This document shows positions 10,658 through 22,153 of a DNA stretch of 64,000 bases, one piece after another. The stretch spans positions 248,001 to 312,000 of the forward strand of contig JAGKQE010000032.1 of NCBI GenBank assembly GCA_022609375.1, written 5' to 3'. Under the pieces are notes generated by a model. That model was not told where the DNA came from. It searched no databases and worked only from the letters and a program-made list of their open reading frames with translations. Numbering within the stretch: position 1 is the stretch's first letter; each line of letters starts with the position of its first letter. Position numbers and translations under genes: made by a program. Source of the DNA: Xenosphaeropsis pyriputrescens. Taxonomy: Eukaryota; Ascomycota; Leotiomycetes; Phacidiales; Phacidiaceae.

Positions 10658-13600
10658 TCACAGCAAGCGATCTTTGAGCAAATTCTTAGGGAGAGGACAG
10701 TAACCTAACCAGCCTTGATTTAAGTAGGGCCTGGTATCCGGGGTGGCAAAGGTTTCCTTGAGGTTGCCGTGCTTGTCGTAAACTTTTGGCCAGTCCTTGC
10801 CAAAGAAGCGGTCCCAAACGTTCGGGCTGATCTCATGGACAGGACCATCACGGCGCCAAGCTCGAAGCATTGGCTGGCTTCTTTCCAGTGAGTCAACAAG
10901 ATCTTTCACCTCCTCCCACTCAATTTCGAAGTCATATGGTCTTCCGTTCTTGCATTGCGCAGGAGAATATCCAAATTCAAGCCAGAACTGGTTCTGGAAT
11001 TCGTGAGATATGTTGAGCGATTCTTCAGGGATACATTCCATAACGCCACCAGGTCGACTGAGTTCGTACCAGATCATGCGGCACAAAAACTTCAGAAGCT
11101 TGTACTGGCTCTTGTCATAGATACAGCAGTTGAGAATGCGGTTGAACTCGTCCTTCTGGTGAAACTGTAAAGCAACGAATGGGGCTGTTGAAGTTGGATC
11201 ATTGACGATCAGGGATCGATAAATGAAATAATCTCCAGTATCTTGTGGATGCGGACCTTCTGGGTCAAATGCTGCGAGGAAATCATTATACTCGTTCATT
11301 GGAATATTTTTCTGGGACGCAGTTCAGTATGCTGTTCTATTTTTAAGAGTCAGAATTCTACTTACCTCTCCCCACTTTTCAACTATTCGGATTGGAAGGC
11401 CATCATCTTCATGGGCGTGCCATGAGAACGCCATCTGGCGGAAAAGTTCGGCAGAGTAGCAGCCGCCGGAAGGAACCATTCCCGGGATCAAGTCATGATA
11501 CTTGCGTGGCAAAAGTCTCCAACATACCGTGTAGTCTTCGAAAGTGCGGGTGCAGATCTGGAAGTGCTTGTAAGAGTCTAGAAGTGCACATGCACGAGAA
11601 CAGTAACGTATGCGACTACAGGGCCCGCAGCCAGGGCAGATGACTGCGGCTGGAATGTCATCGTTGTCGGATGTCTTGATGTTGCAGTATGTGCATCCGT
11701 ATTTATCTTTGTACATGAAAAAGTTGACCTTTTGGTCGATGTCCACACCTGCAGCGAGGGTGTCCATGTATTCCTTTCTACTGTCTTCATGATCCTGATT
11801 CTGAGTATCCATGGGGATTGATGGACCATCATCGCGTTCTTGATGTTCAGCATCCATAGAAACTGGTGGTTGGCCTTCATCGCTCTCCTGGTTTTTATCG
11901 TTTACATATACTGAAGGGTCCTTGCTGTGTTTCTGATGACCATCAGCCTTCGGAACTGCCATAGCAATATCGGTATCAATAGATTTCGATCGCGGCTTCA
12001 TATAGCCAGTGACTGGCTCATCTGGCGAGCTAACTTGAGCTGAAATAGCTCGAGTCTTGTTCAAATGAGCATCCTGAACTTCAGTAGGCTCCATTGGCAT
12101 CTCACCAATGAGTCTAGTAACAGCGACTCGTGTGAGGGTGTCGGGATCCTCATACTTCGCTACCGAGTGTTGATCATGAATCAAAACAGATTCAGCAACT
12201 ACATTCTCCTTCAATCCCTGAGTGCCTGCCCGATGTTCAATGTCGTGACCTTCCATCAATTTATTCTCAGGAGCTTCTATAAGTTGCTCTCGAATAGACT
12301 GATCAGATCTGTCAGTTTCAGCCACATTGTGATTTCCAGTATCGTCCTGAGTTGCTTCAGTAGCATCATCGGTGACAAGAGTAGTGTCAGCGAGATCTTC
12401 AGTAACAGAAGCCGGCTTATCATCATTCCCGGAGAAGCTTTGTCTCTCTACTTGATGGTTGCGGGCCACAAGGTCGGTATTTAGTTGTGCACCTTTCTCG
12501 GCTTCCGTGGTGAGCTTGGAGATTTCCATCTGTGGATTCTCGATGTCTTCGATGCCCGATGGTATGTTCTCTTGGGTTCCAATGTTTGACGAGGTTGTTT
12601 TTCGAGGATACTTGGCTTCAAGGCTCAGCTTCGAGGCAAGATCTTCAGCTTGTGGTTGAAATTTATTTACAATCTCAATATCTTTTGCAGCTTCCTGATC
12701 CTTCTTTCCCTTGGCCTTGGTCTTCTTCTTGGGCTTGCTCTTCTTCTTTGGAATCGAACGAGGCTCAATTCTGAAAACCTCCTGGGTTTCTGGTAGAGGT
12801 GCAACTCGGCGCTGCTTTGAGTGAAGATTTCGCTCAGATGTGTCGAGCAGCTGAACATCTTCTGACTCGGTAGTGCTTAGCTGGCTGTGGACTTCCATGA
12901 CATCACCCAAACTCTCCTCGCGATAAGGTGTCCGACTGCTTTGGATACTGACTTCTCTAGTAATGTCCATACTTGTCTCAATCTCGTCAACGTAGAGAGT
13001 CTTCAGAGTCTCGGAGCAGTTGTTAGAGCTTGCAAAGTGATCCTCCCCTTCAACCAAAGCTGATCCCTTGTTATCTAAAAGCTCAGCTGTGGCACCTAGC
13101 TCTGCCAAATTTGGTCTGTTAGTTGTCCTTGAAATAGTACGCTTGCGGATCATGTTAATGGAGTTAGCACGAACAGTGCGTGCCTGTGCCCTGGCCTGCT
13201 CGTTGCCATCTCGAGTTGGTACCTGCGCGTCTTCTTGAAGATGCTTTCGAGCAGTATCAATGCTTTCATCCTGAATCATGGCCTCGCCGATTTCAGCATC
13301 TGTCATTGACTTGGCTCTGATGGAGATACCTCTTCCACGAGTTCCGCTGGAAGCACTGTTTTCCTGTTATTGGTTAGTGAAGCTATTGCTATATACACAC
13401 GAAGGTACTTACAATGAGCGTATCTTTAATGTCCGTAGAAGTCTCTAGCAGTGGAGTAGGGTTCTGTTGATCTCGTTTTGTGGTGACGGCCTCCAGTGTC
13501 GCCATCGGATCTGCAATTCTCAAATCCTCTGCAAATGAGATGGGGTTTTCTTCAACCTGTTGGGTAAATGTTGCCTCAGTCTTCGAAGTGGGCGCTACTG

Positions 13601-15491
13601 AATTCTCATCGTTATCTTCATCAAGAGTGTCCGGTGTATTCATTGGTGGTGAATTGGAAGTGGATTGTGGTCGCTCGATCAGATCATCAACTGGTTCTTC
13701 AAGTCCGGGTGAAACCAAATCCAGAATAGAAACATCCTCTTCGTTGTGGTCACTATGGATCACTCTGAAGGTTGGCTGCTCCACCTCCGGTGATGCTTTG
13801 GCCTTGCTCTTGTTCTTCTTCTTCCTCTTATTATTCGATTTCTTCTTTCGAGCTTGGGTCGCCGAGTCCTCGATTTCAAGAAGAGGGGTGTTAGCTTGGC
13901 CGCCATTAATCATCTGCTTAATATGGGGGTTGCGCTGGGAAGATCGAAGTCCATGCATGTGGTCCCAAGAGTTTCTGACAGAGTCGCCAAATTCAAAGTT
14001 GAAATACATAGCTGAGAAATTTTGTGTGGAGCGTTGATTTTGGAATAGCTTTTTAAAGGCATCGCCAGGCCTCATTATCTTTCGAGCTTCTCTTTCTCGA
14101 TACGTGTTCAGCCACACATCAAGTAAAAACAACTCCATATCCTCAATGTGACCGCGAAGCACACGGCCACGCTGTGCATCTTTTGTGACATTAATGAAGA
14201 GAGGGATTTTCTCATCGAACACAGTATTGTGGCTGGAGTATTGATGTTCGTACAGGTTGTCGATGGCTTCATGGAAGTCACCAGAAACAGACGTGCTATC
14301 CAAGAGCTCAGCATCATGGTATATGTGCTCATACGCAAGCCTCAGTTGGGCCGCCATTTCTGCGTGAAATTGGTACAGGTGGCGCCTAGCTAAACGCGTG
14401 GCAGTAACCACGTATGGGATCAAGACTGGATCTTGGTATGGAAAGTTTTGGCAGGATTTGACGAAGGTTTCGGTGTGGAATCCCTATATGAGATGTGAGT
14501 ATACGGGTTGCTGAAAAATTGATGGCGGGGCTGAATACCTCATGCCAGAATAAGATCTCTTGTGGATCGCCGTAGTACCAGTCCTGTACTTGTAGGACTT
14601 CCTCTAAATCTACAGGAAGTTGAAACTTATTTTGTTTACCAACTTTGATCAGGAGATGCTGGATATGATCAATGTTTCTTGTGTTGACCGGGAGAAGGCT
14701 CTTGAGCTTTCTTTGCGCACTCAAATACTTTTTGAGGTTTTGTGGATCTTTCTGGATGAGCTCTAGAAGGTCTCTGTTATCCAAGGTGAGAGGAACCTCA
14801 GAAGTGGAGTTGTTCTGTGTGTTGTTCTCATCTGATGACGGAGCGTTCTGGTCCAGGGTATGATGCACAGTGGCTATAGGACTGCTGCTTTCTTGCGTAA
14901 TGAGTTCCTCCAAAGATCTGTCTACCTCGTCTTGTGTGAACTGGTACAGAGTACTCGCTTCCGAGATAGGGCATTCAGTGGAATGGACACTTGCATTGGT
15001 ATCGATCAGAAACTCCACGTATGAGGCATCCGCGGTATGAGAGGTGCTATAGTGCTGCTCCTCGCTATCTGACAGCCATATTGGCGGAGGCTGGTCCTAA
15101 AGTTTGAAAGATGAGCTAGGTTCTTGTTGGTGAAGTAAGGTGACTTCGACTTTGAGTAATGAAGGAAAGATCGAGCGCCGTTTCCAGCAGGCAACGTAAA
15201 GCAACGTGAGGAAGCAAGGAAGTAAGGAACGTCCGCAATAAGATCAAAGGGCTTAGCTTGGCGTATACCTACGCATATGAGTACACCTTGAGCGTATCTC
15301 AGCGCACAGGAATCTCAGTGTGGACCTGCGTTTCTGAGTAGGTACACTTTGGGCGTATCTCAGCGCGCAGGGATGTCGGCGCGCCGCAATGAACAGCAAA
15401 AGCACGCAGGCTGCGCCATGGACGGGACATTGAGATGATAATGACAGTAAAGGTGAATTGGGAGGCAACTTACTTCTGTGGAGTCCGCCAT
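10658..15491 (-). CDS. Large MYND-type zinc-finger protein
   Basis: Five exons on the minus strand: 15491-15474, 15096-14539, 14483-13413, 13363-11366, 11311-10658, giving 1432 aa. The first exon encodes only MADSTE and is joined through a 377-nt intron (gtaagt...tttag); this start removes the need for a non-ATG start in exon 2. A MYND-like finger lies near residues 1105-1155: CTYC, then CPGC and C, then RYCSRAC, ending in H-x3-C (KHFQIC). It is followed by a C-terminal domain of about 280 residues ending LLKDRLL. Residues 200-1080 are mostly disordered and acidic, with two Lys-rich patches resembling nuclear-localisation signals (KKKSNNKRKKKNKSKAK and PKKKSKPKKKTKAKGKK) and a triplicated short motif (SMDAEHQERDDG-like) at about 11770-11910. 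MYND fingers usually bind proline-rich partners; the function here is unknown. Confidence 0.83.
15281..15374. repeat. Imperfect direct repeat inside intron 1 of the MYND gene
   Basis: A segment of about 32 bp at 15281-15312 (core GCGTATCTCAGCGC) recurs at 15342-15374 with a few substitutions. The copies are offset by 61 bp. Both lie in the long first intron (15097-15473). Confidence 0.8.
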
Positions 15492-16897
15492 CGTGCAAGT
15501 AATGGCTACCTCGACACCGCCGTCGCGTTAGATTTGATTTGGCTGCTATAGTGGTGTTTGTTGCTGAGATTGCTTGAGGTTGAAGTTGAAGTTGAGGTTG
15601 TATGTTGTATGTTGTTTGGGTGTAGATCAGGCTAGGAACTTTATAACATGCCGCTGCATGCTCCCTGGCCTTGAAGAAATAACCAGGTAGCCTACCTAGG
15701 TAACTTAGGCATAAACTCGCACTGTAGGTAGTGAGGGCTAAATTACAGACAAGGAGAAAAATATATGCAGTTAACAGCTTGGAAGCTTCGTTGCTTGGAA
15801 TCCGATCTTCATTTGCCTGGCAGGGTAGAATAATAGGTAAATAACAACTTCCCCCCAAGTGTCTCCTACAACCAAATTGCAATAACATGTTGTGAGATAT
15901 AAAGAGGTGAAAATCAGTGACGGAAAGATCTAACATGTGAATACTAACCTGACTGCTTGCTCTTGATGTGATATATCAAGTACAAGCAACTATAAATGTA
16001 GATAGTTTGTAGCTTAGAAGCAGGGGACCATCAACCCTTTCGACAAGTGAATGGTATAGAAGAGCCTCTTCAACTTGCCTTTTAGAAGCACCCTGTATAT
16101 CGGGTATCTGCTTGATATGTTATGTCTATGCTCTGAAGTGTAGATATACCGGACAATTGCTAAGCAAGCTAAATAGCAAAGACCAGTTACAGACACAGAG
16201 TATGTTTCGTAGTAACTGACACATGATATGGGCTATCCAGAGTTTAAGTCTCTGCAAATAGAATTGGAAATGCTGTGTCAAACATATTTGGCGGCGACAT
16301 TCACTTGCTTTCCATGGAGAGATTTGCACAAGTGTAGACCCTACCTATCTCTTGTCTCTTGAAACCGAGACCAATAAGTAGCCGCCATGAAGCAAGCATG
16401 TATGCGCTGATCGGTTCAGTATGTTTTGGTTGTGATGACTGTGAGTCCAGAGGTGTTTACAAGCACAGCAATCATAAGGTACTCCGTCTTGCAACGTTGT
16501 TGTCATCTCTCACTTTTACAGTACTGAGGTTGGAGTTGAGGTTGAGGTTGAGTTGGCGTTAAACCCGACCTAAAGCTTTCTCGTGCCAATCACCTGCCCT
16601 CGACGTTGGCGCTTGTGAGCAGCCTTGTAGCCTTGCAGCCTTGTAACACGCAGCCCTCAACCGAGCTAACCTAGCCTGGACTGGCGTATTTCGAGCGTCG
16701 CAAACCCAGGCGAGGCGCAAAGGTCGCATCAAGTCCTTCGCAACTTTCATGATTCCAACAATCTTCACAACATTGATCATTTTGACGCGATTGACAACGG
16801 CTCTTCGCTTCGAATACGACCAGACCCTCTACATTTCTGCACACGATACTTCTTATTCATCGTGGACTTGGATTTGAACTTTGATTTGAACGTAGTC
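15492..16897. other. Divergent promoter region between MYND and KH genes
   Basis: About 1.4 kb between two divergently transcribed genes. It contains one perfect TACCTAGGTA palindrome (15693-15702) and GTTGAGGTT/GTTGAAGTT repeats at about 15570-15600 and 16530-16555. A long minus-strand open frame (15253-15936) overlaps the first exon of the MYND gene in another phase and has no family resemblance, so I do not call it. Confidence 0.5.
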
Positions 16898-18790
16898 ATG
16901 GCAGAGCAACCCAGCATCTCGTCAATTCTTGCGGCATTAGGTTCGTCGTCCCCTCACTCACTATTCGTACACACCACAGTCCTAACGTATATGATGAAGC
17001 TGCTCAACGCCCTGCCACAACACCAACACAAGCTCAGCAATCGCAATACCAGCAGCCTCCAACTCATCAGCAACAGCCAACCTATGCTCCCCCTGCCGGC
17101 TATTCGTTACCCCAACCCTCCAATTCTGGCAGTGTAGATCTCAGCAGCATTAAGCCCGTCAATTCTGGCACTGTTAGTATCGCAGATGCAATTGCCAAGG
17201 CTAAAGCGATCGCAGCCGAGAAGGGAGTCGCATATGACCGACAGTCAACTGCTTATGGTGGCGTTGACCCAAGAGCCGGCGGAAGGCCATACCAGCCATC
17301 CCGATCTCGATCTCGATCTCCTCAGTCAGGCCGGCGTGATGCTTTCCGCGACAACTACAACCCATATCGCGATGAACGCCGTGGTGACAGACCTGCTGCG
17401 GGCCGAGAGTATGGCAGAGAACGATCGTTTTCTCCTGGTCTTCGAGGTAGAACTGCCACAGGTACTTTCTCGCCTCCGCGTGCCACTGGAGGCTATACGG
17501 CGCGCGAGAGAAGTCCGATCGGACGTAGCGGTGCAGGTGGTGCAAGTGGTGCTGATGGCGACAACGTCGAATCAATCTCCATTGAGTCGGGACTTGTTGG
17601 TCTGATCATTGGGCGACAAGGAGAAAATCTCCGACGCGTCGAATCTGAGACTGGTTGCAGAGTACAATTTATCACAGGCCCCGATGAGACTGGCCCTTTC
17701 CGACAGTGCAAGATCACTGGACCACGAGCTCGTCGAGCAGATGCACGTGCTGAAATCAACCGTATCATCGAGGAGAGCGGTATGAGTGGTGGTGCACGTC
17801 CAGCTAACGACAGAGCAGCCAGAGATGCAGGTCCAGTGGGTCGGGCCAACTCTCATCAGCCTGCCTTGAGAGACGGTGAAGATAGTATGCAGATCATGGT
17901 GCCAGATAGAACTGTTGGTCTTATCATCGGTAGGGGCGGCGAAACCATCAGAGATCTTCAAGAGCGCAGTGGATGCCATGTCAATATTGTTGGTGAGCAG
18001 AAAAGTGTCAATGGTCTCAGACCTGTCAATCTTATTGGATCACGCGAAGCGGCTGCTCGGGCGAAGGACCTGATCATGGAAATCGTTGAAAGTGATAGCA
18101 AAGCCACAAATGCAAAGGATCGAGGTCCACCCCAGAAAGATCCGGCTCGCGACCCTGGTTTTGGAGGCAGTCACGGAGGTGGTGTTGAGAAAATTAATGA
18201 TTCCATCTTTGTACCATCGGAGGCAGTTGGAATGATCATCGGCAAAGGTGGAGAGACTATCAAGGAGATGCAAAACACTACTGGCTGTAAAATCAACGTT
18301 TCTCCATCCTCAGGGCCAGGCGAGGTTGAGCGCGAGATTGGTTTGGTCGGAAGCAGAGACGCCATTGAGCAAGCAAAGCGTGCTATCGAGGATAAGGTAG
18401 ATGCTGTGGTGAGTTCTTATATGCCCTTCTTTCAGGGCCTGTCTAACATGCGTTTAGCAAATGAAGAATGGGGGCGGTGGTGGCGGTGGAGGCCGGGGAC
18501 GTGGACAACAAAACGACTATAGTGACCGAACTTTTTCCCAGCAGAACTACGGTGGACAAGCTCAGGGCCAAGCTCAAGTTCAAGGACAAGCACAGGCACA
18601 GGCTGCTCCACCAGGCGGCGAAGACCCTTATGCGGCCTGTAAGTTTCTGAACCATACATTTATCCGGCGCTCTCTAACTTCTGCAGATGGTGGGTACCAA
18701 GCTTATGTTGCTCTGTGGTATCAGGCCATGGCGGCTCAGCAGGCTGGACAACCAGGTGCTGATCCCAGCAAGCCCCCTGGAACGTCGTGA
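16898..18790 (+). CDS. Triple-KH-domain RNA-binding protein (FUBP/KSRP-like)
   Basis: Four exons are inferred: 16898-16940, 17000-18408, 18458-18638, 18687-18790, giving 578 aa. Three KH domains are clear from their GxxG loops: GLIIGRQGENLRR near residue 210, GLIIGRGGETIRD near 320, and GMIIGKGGETIKE near 425. The N terminus is Gln/Pro-rich, then Arg/Ser-rich with YRDERRGDRPA-like text. The C terminus is a Gly8 run, a Gln/Ala-rich stretch, and a tyrosine motif (YQAYVALWYQAMAAQQ) like the C-terminal repeats of the human FUBP family. KH proteins of this type bind single-stranded RNA or DNA and act in mRNA splicing, stability or transcription; which applies here is unknown. Most of exon 2 lacks an in-frame ATG, so a simple ATG scan would miss the first 280 residues. 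Exon 1 (MAEQPSISSILAALA) was linked by donor gttcgt, branch CTAAC and acceptor GAAG, which restores frame. Confidence 0.88.
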
Positions 18791-19773
18791 TGACCTTTCT
18801 TGATAACGCCTGAGACAAGATCCTTCGACGATCTTCTGACTGCATGATTGCATGACTGCCTGACTTGCGTATACACCCGGATGACTTCAACTCTTGAGAT
18901 CATGATTGCGACCATCGCCTCGACATGAGATACATGCATGCCTGCTTATGCGCTTCATTTTCACTTATGATGACCTGCATTCACCATGCGCTTCTGCTCT
19001 GATATGCATGTTCAACACCTGTCTTCACGGATGATGCTTTGCAGATTGTTCATCGACTTGAGACTTGTAATCTGGTCTGACGTACTCTCAGCGCGATACA
19101 CTTTTTCAACTCACAGGCAGCATGCTACTTAAACCGGGATCACCAGTGGTACTATGTGCTTGTTTTCGAATAAGGATTGAGGATTCGACATCTAAGGCTA
19201 TCAAAGGTGTATATGCTTCTTCTGACCCTTAATCCTTCACTTTGAATTCGGCTATGCGCTGCTCATTTCACTCTTGGGTCTGAAACCATATGTCTTCCAT
19301 AGTGCGACTTGCAATTCTGCATAGGTGCGTGAGGTGCCTCGTTATCATTGATATTGATGATAGCTGCCTCCAGAAACACTTGTAGGCGTATTCAGATGAA
19401 GCCTGCTTCTAGAGAGTGCCCTAATAGTCAATACTTACTGCAGATTGTGTGATCAGGTAGCAATGAAATAATTCAATTCTCTTAAATGTAAAATTTTATA
19501 GTGATCAGAAAACTCGGATTGTGATTGGAATTAACCAGCGAGGAAATTCTGCTTCATGCCTGACATTATAGGCATACAAGTTGTGAGTTCGGAATTCATT
19601 GTTGCACTGGTGCACTTCGAGCTGTTCGCGCAGACGCGCTTTTTGGTGACGAAGGCCCAAACCTTTTTGAATCTGACAACGAAACTTCGCGCAATACACT
19701 TTCACATATAATTTTTCCCGGTACGAGCAACCACAGCACACCACGTCTTTTCTAGAATTTCAGACCCTTCACT
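18791..19773. other. Spacer between the KH gene and RVB1
   Basis: Probably the 3' untranslated region of the KH gene and the promoter of RVB1, both on the plus strand. Repeated short TGATGA/TGCATG-like words occur near 18800-19030. No conserved open frame or structured RNA gene was recognised. Confidence 0.5.
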
Positions 19774-21254
19774 ATGCAGGTCACTGAGGTCAAAGGCAAT
19801 AGCCGCGAGAATCGAACCTCAGCGCACACTCACATCAAAGGTCTTGGTCTTCGCCAAGATGGCTTTGCAGACAGGCAGGCAGGAGGTTTCGTAGGCCAGA
19901 CAGCTGCTAGAGAAGTTTGTACTTCCTTCTCATCGGTCGTGTGAATAGCTATGCTGACCAGCTATCTCAAGGCTTGCGGCGTTGTTGTTGATTTAATTCG
20001 GGCCAAGAAGATGTCGGGCAGAGCTGTGCTGCTCGCTGGAGGTCCTGGTACAGGAAAGACCGCGCTCGCACTCGCTGTCAGTCAAGAGCTTGGGACAAAG
20101 GTGCCGTTCTGCCCTATCGTTGGCAGCGAAATCTATTCAGCAGAGGTCAAGAAAACTGAAGCATTGATGGAGAACTTCCGCAGAGCCATAGGACTGCGTG
20201 TCCGCGAGACGAAGGAGGTTTACGAAGGCGAAGTCACAGAGTTGACTCCAGAGGAAGCAGAAAATCCGTTGGGCGGATATGGGAAGACCATCAGCCACTT
20301 GTTGATCGGCATGAAGAGCGCGAAAGGCACGAAGAAACTACGTCTAGACCCAAGCATATACGAGGCTATTCAGAAGGAGAGGGTTACGGTTGGAGACGTG
20401 ATCTATATCGAGGCGAATACCGGAGCATGCAAGCGCGTTGGCAGATCAGATGCTTACGCCACGGAATTCGATCTCGAAGCCGAGGAATACGTACCAATCC
20501 CAAAGGGCGACGTACACAAGAAAAAGGAAATCGTGCAAGATGTAACTCTGCACGATCTTGATATTGCGAATGCTCGACCACAGGGCGGACAGGATATCAT
20601 GAGCATGATGGGTCAATTAATGAAGCCAAAAAAGACTGAAATTACAGACAAATTACGACAGGAGATCAACAAAGTCGTCAACAGATACATTGATCAAGGT
20701 GTTGCAGAGCTGGTCCCAGGAGTTTTGTTTATTGATGAGGTATGCATTGCTATGTTTCACACGAATATGCACGCGTCTGACTCGTTTAGGTTCACATGCT
20801 CGACATTGAATGCTTCACATACCTGAACCGCGCACTTGAATCAACAATCTCGCCCATTGTTATCCTCGCTACAAATCGTGGTATGTGCACCATTCGAGGC
20901 ACAGAGGATATTGTTGCAGCCCATGGCATTCCCCCGGATCTTCTTGCTCGTCTGCTCATCGTCCCCACAAATGCATATGATGCAGAGGAGGTCAAGCGAA
21001 TTATTCGTTTGCGCGTCGCGATCGAGGGCCTAGCGATTACGGAGGCTGCTTTGGATAAGATTTCTGCCCACGGTGTTTCCATCAGTTTGCGATATGCATG
21101 TCAGCTGCTGGCACCATGCTCTATTCTGGCACGAGTTGGTGGTCGCAAAGAGATTGATGTCAATGATGTTGGTGAGTGTGAAAGCCTCTTCATCGATGCT
21201 CGGCGAAGCGCAGCAATTGTGAATGTCAATGCAGGCGATGGGTTCTTATCTTAA
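19774..21254 (+). CDS. RVB1: RuvB-like AAA+ ATPase 1 (pontin)
   Basis: Three exons are inferred: 19774-19914, 19972-20739, 20790-21254, giving 457 aa, the normal family length. The N terminus is the expected HTHIKGLGL...FVGQTAAREACGVVVDLI. Walker A is GGPGTGKTALA, Walker B is LFIDEVHMLD (split by intron 2 after the Glu codon), and sensor 1 is ILATNRG. The oligonucleotide-binding insertion lies between the two Walker motifs (about residues 120-295), and the C terminus has ECESLFIDARRSA. RVB1 forms alternating hexamers with RVB2 and works in the INO80, SWR1, NuA4 and R2TP complexes and in box C/D snoRNP assembly. Donors are gtttgt and gtatgc. Nothing is odd in the sequence. Confidence 0.97.
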
Positions 21255-22153
21255 AGCGCTTTGGAGGGGTCTTTGTTTGCAGGAAGGCGTTAGGAAGGAA
21301 GATAGCCGCTTGCGTCATGGTAATGGAAAGGAGCAACCGGATGCAATTGTAACGATAAGGGAAAAGTGATATTGACCTATATGAAAGAGCTTGTTTAGCA
21401 GCAGCGTGCGTCCACAATAGGTAGATCAGATCTGGAGAAGAAGAAGAAGAAGAAGAGAAGAGCGATAAGAGGAGAAAAAAACACTACACACATATTCATC
21501 GGTATGAATATACACGTTCTTCGCACTATATTCGAGTTTGTCGATGTTCGTCTATACTATGCTTCAGTCATCATCACCCTACTCACGAACTCTTCCTTTT
21601 TTACAGATACTCTGACTAGAGGATTACTCAAGAGTCATTTAAATTGCAGGGCATTGTGTGCTGCACTCTACATTCCTAACTGCCCCGGAGTGCGGTTTGT
21701 TGGTCTCTGCCTTTAGCTCATTCCGGTTCGCGAGACAAAGAGCATCCGCACGCAGACATCGCTGCTTCCCGAGACCTCACCCACAAACCCGCCTTTGATG
21801 AACCATAATAATGCGGGCACAGATGCTGCATGGGCACCGCCAGAGACAAAGACCAGAGCTACTCAAACAAGAAGAAGAATGGCTTATTGTGCGCTGCCAT
21901 TATTATCTATTATAATACTCAATCCCCAATCCAAAATTCCAATTCTCTATTGGCTTGTGCAGTTGATGAAAGAAACGGCGCTACTAACAATCAAAGGGAA
22001 GCTTCTGACGAACAATATCCTACACATACGAGCTCTTCTCTTCTCTTGTTCTCTCTGTTCGAATTGCTTCAGCAGTTGGTCTTCGTTGACCGCGTTTGCC
22101 TTGCGGACTACAATCTCCCATTCTTCCTTTTCGTCGTATTCAAGTTTCTGATC
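21255..22153. other. Promoter/leader region of the HMG-box gene
   Basis: A GAA trinucleotide run lies at about 21436-21460. From 21830 an open frame with its own ATG runs without a stop into the HMG-box coding sequence at 22154, adding 108 codons of low-complexity character (NKKKNG, SSSLLLFSLFELLQQL). The downstream ATG (MSDPSDGNATEY) is the more protein-like start, so this stretch is read as leader; an N-terminally extended form is possible. Confidence 0.5.

Noticed and set aside
13480..14037. 185-codon plus-strand frame
   Set aside because: Antisense to exon 3 of the MYND gene; the sense strand has the splice sites and coherent protein.
15253..15936. 227-codon minus-strand frame
   Set aside because: Overlaps exon 1 and the promoter of the MYND gene in another phase; no family resemblance and no codon bias.
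19800..19825. tRNA-like string (GAGAATCGAACCTC resembles a reversed T-arm)
   Set aside because: It lies in exon 1 of RVB1 and translates to the expected N terminus; no acceptor stem or anticodon arm can be drawn.
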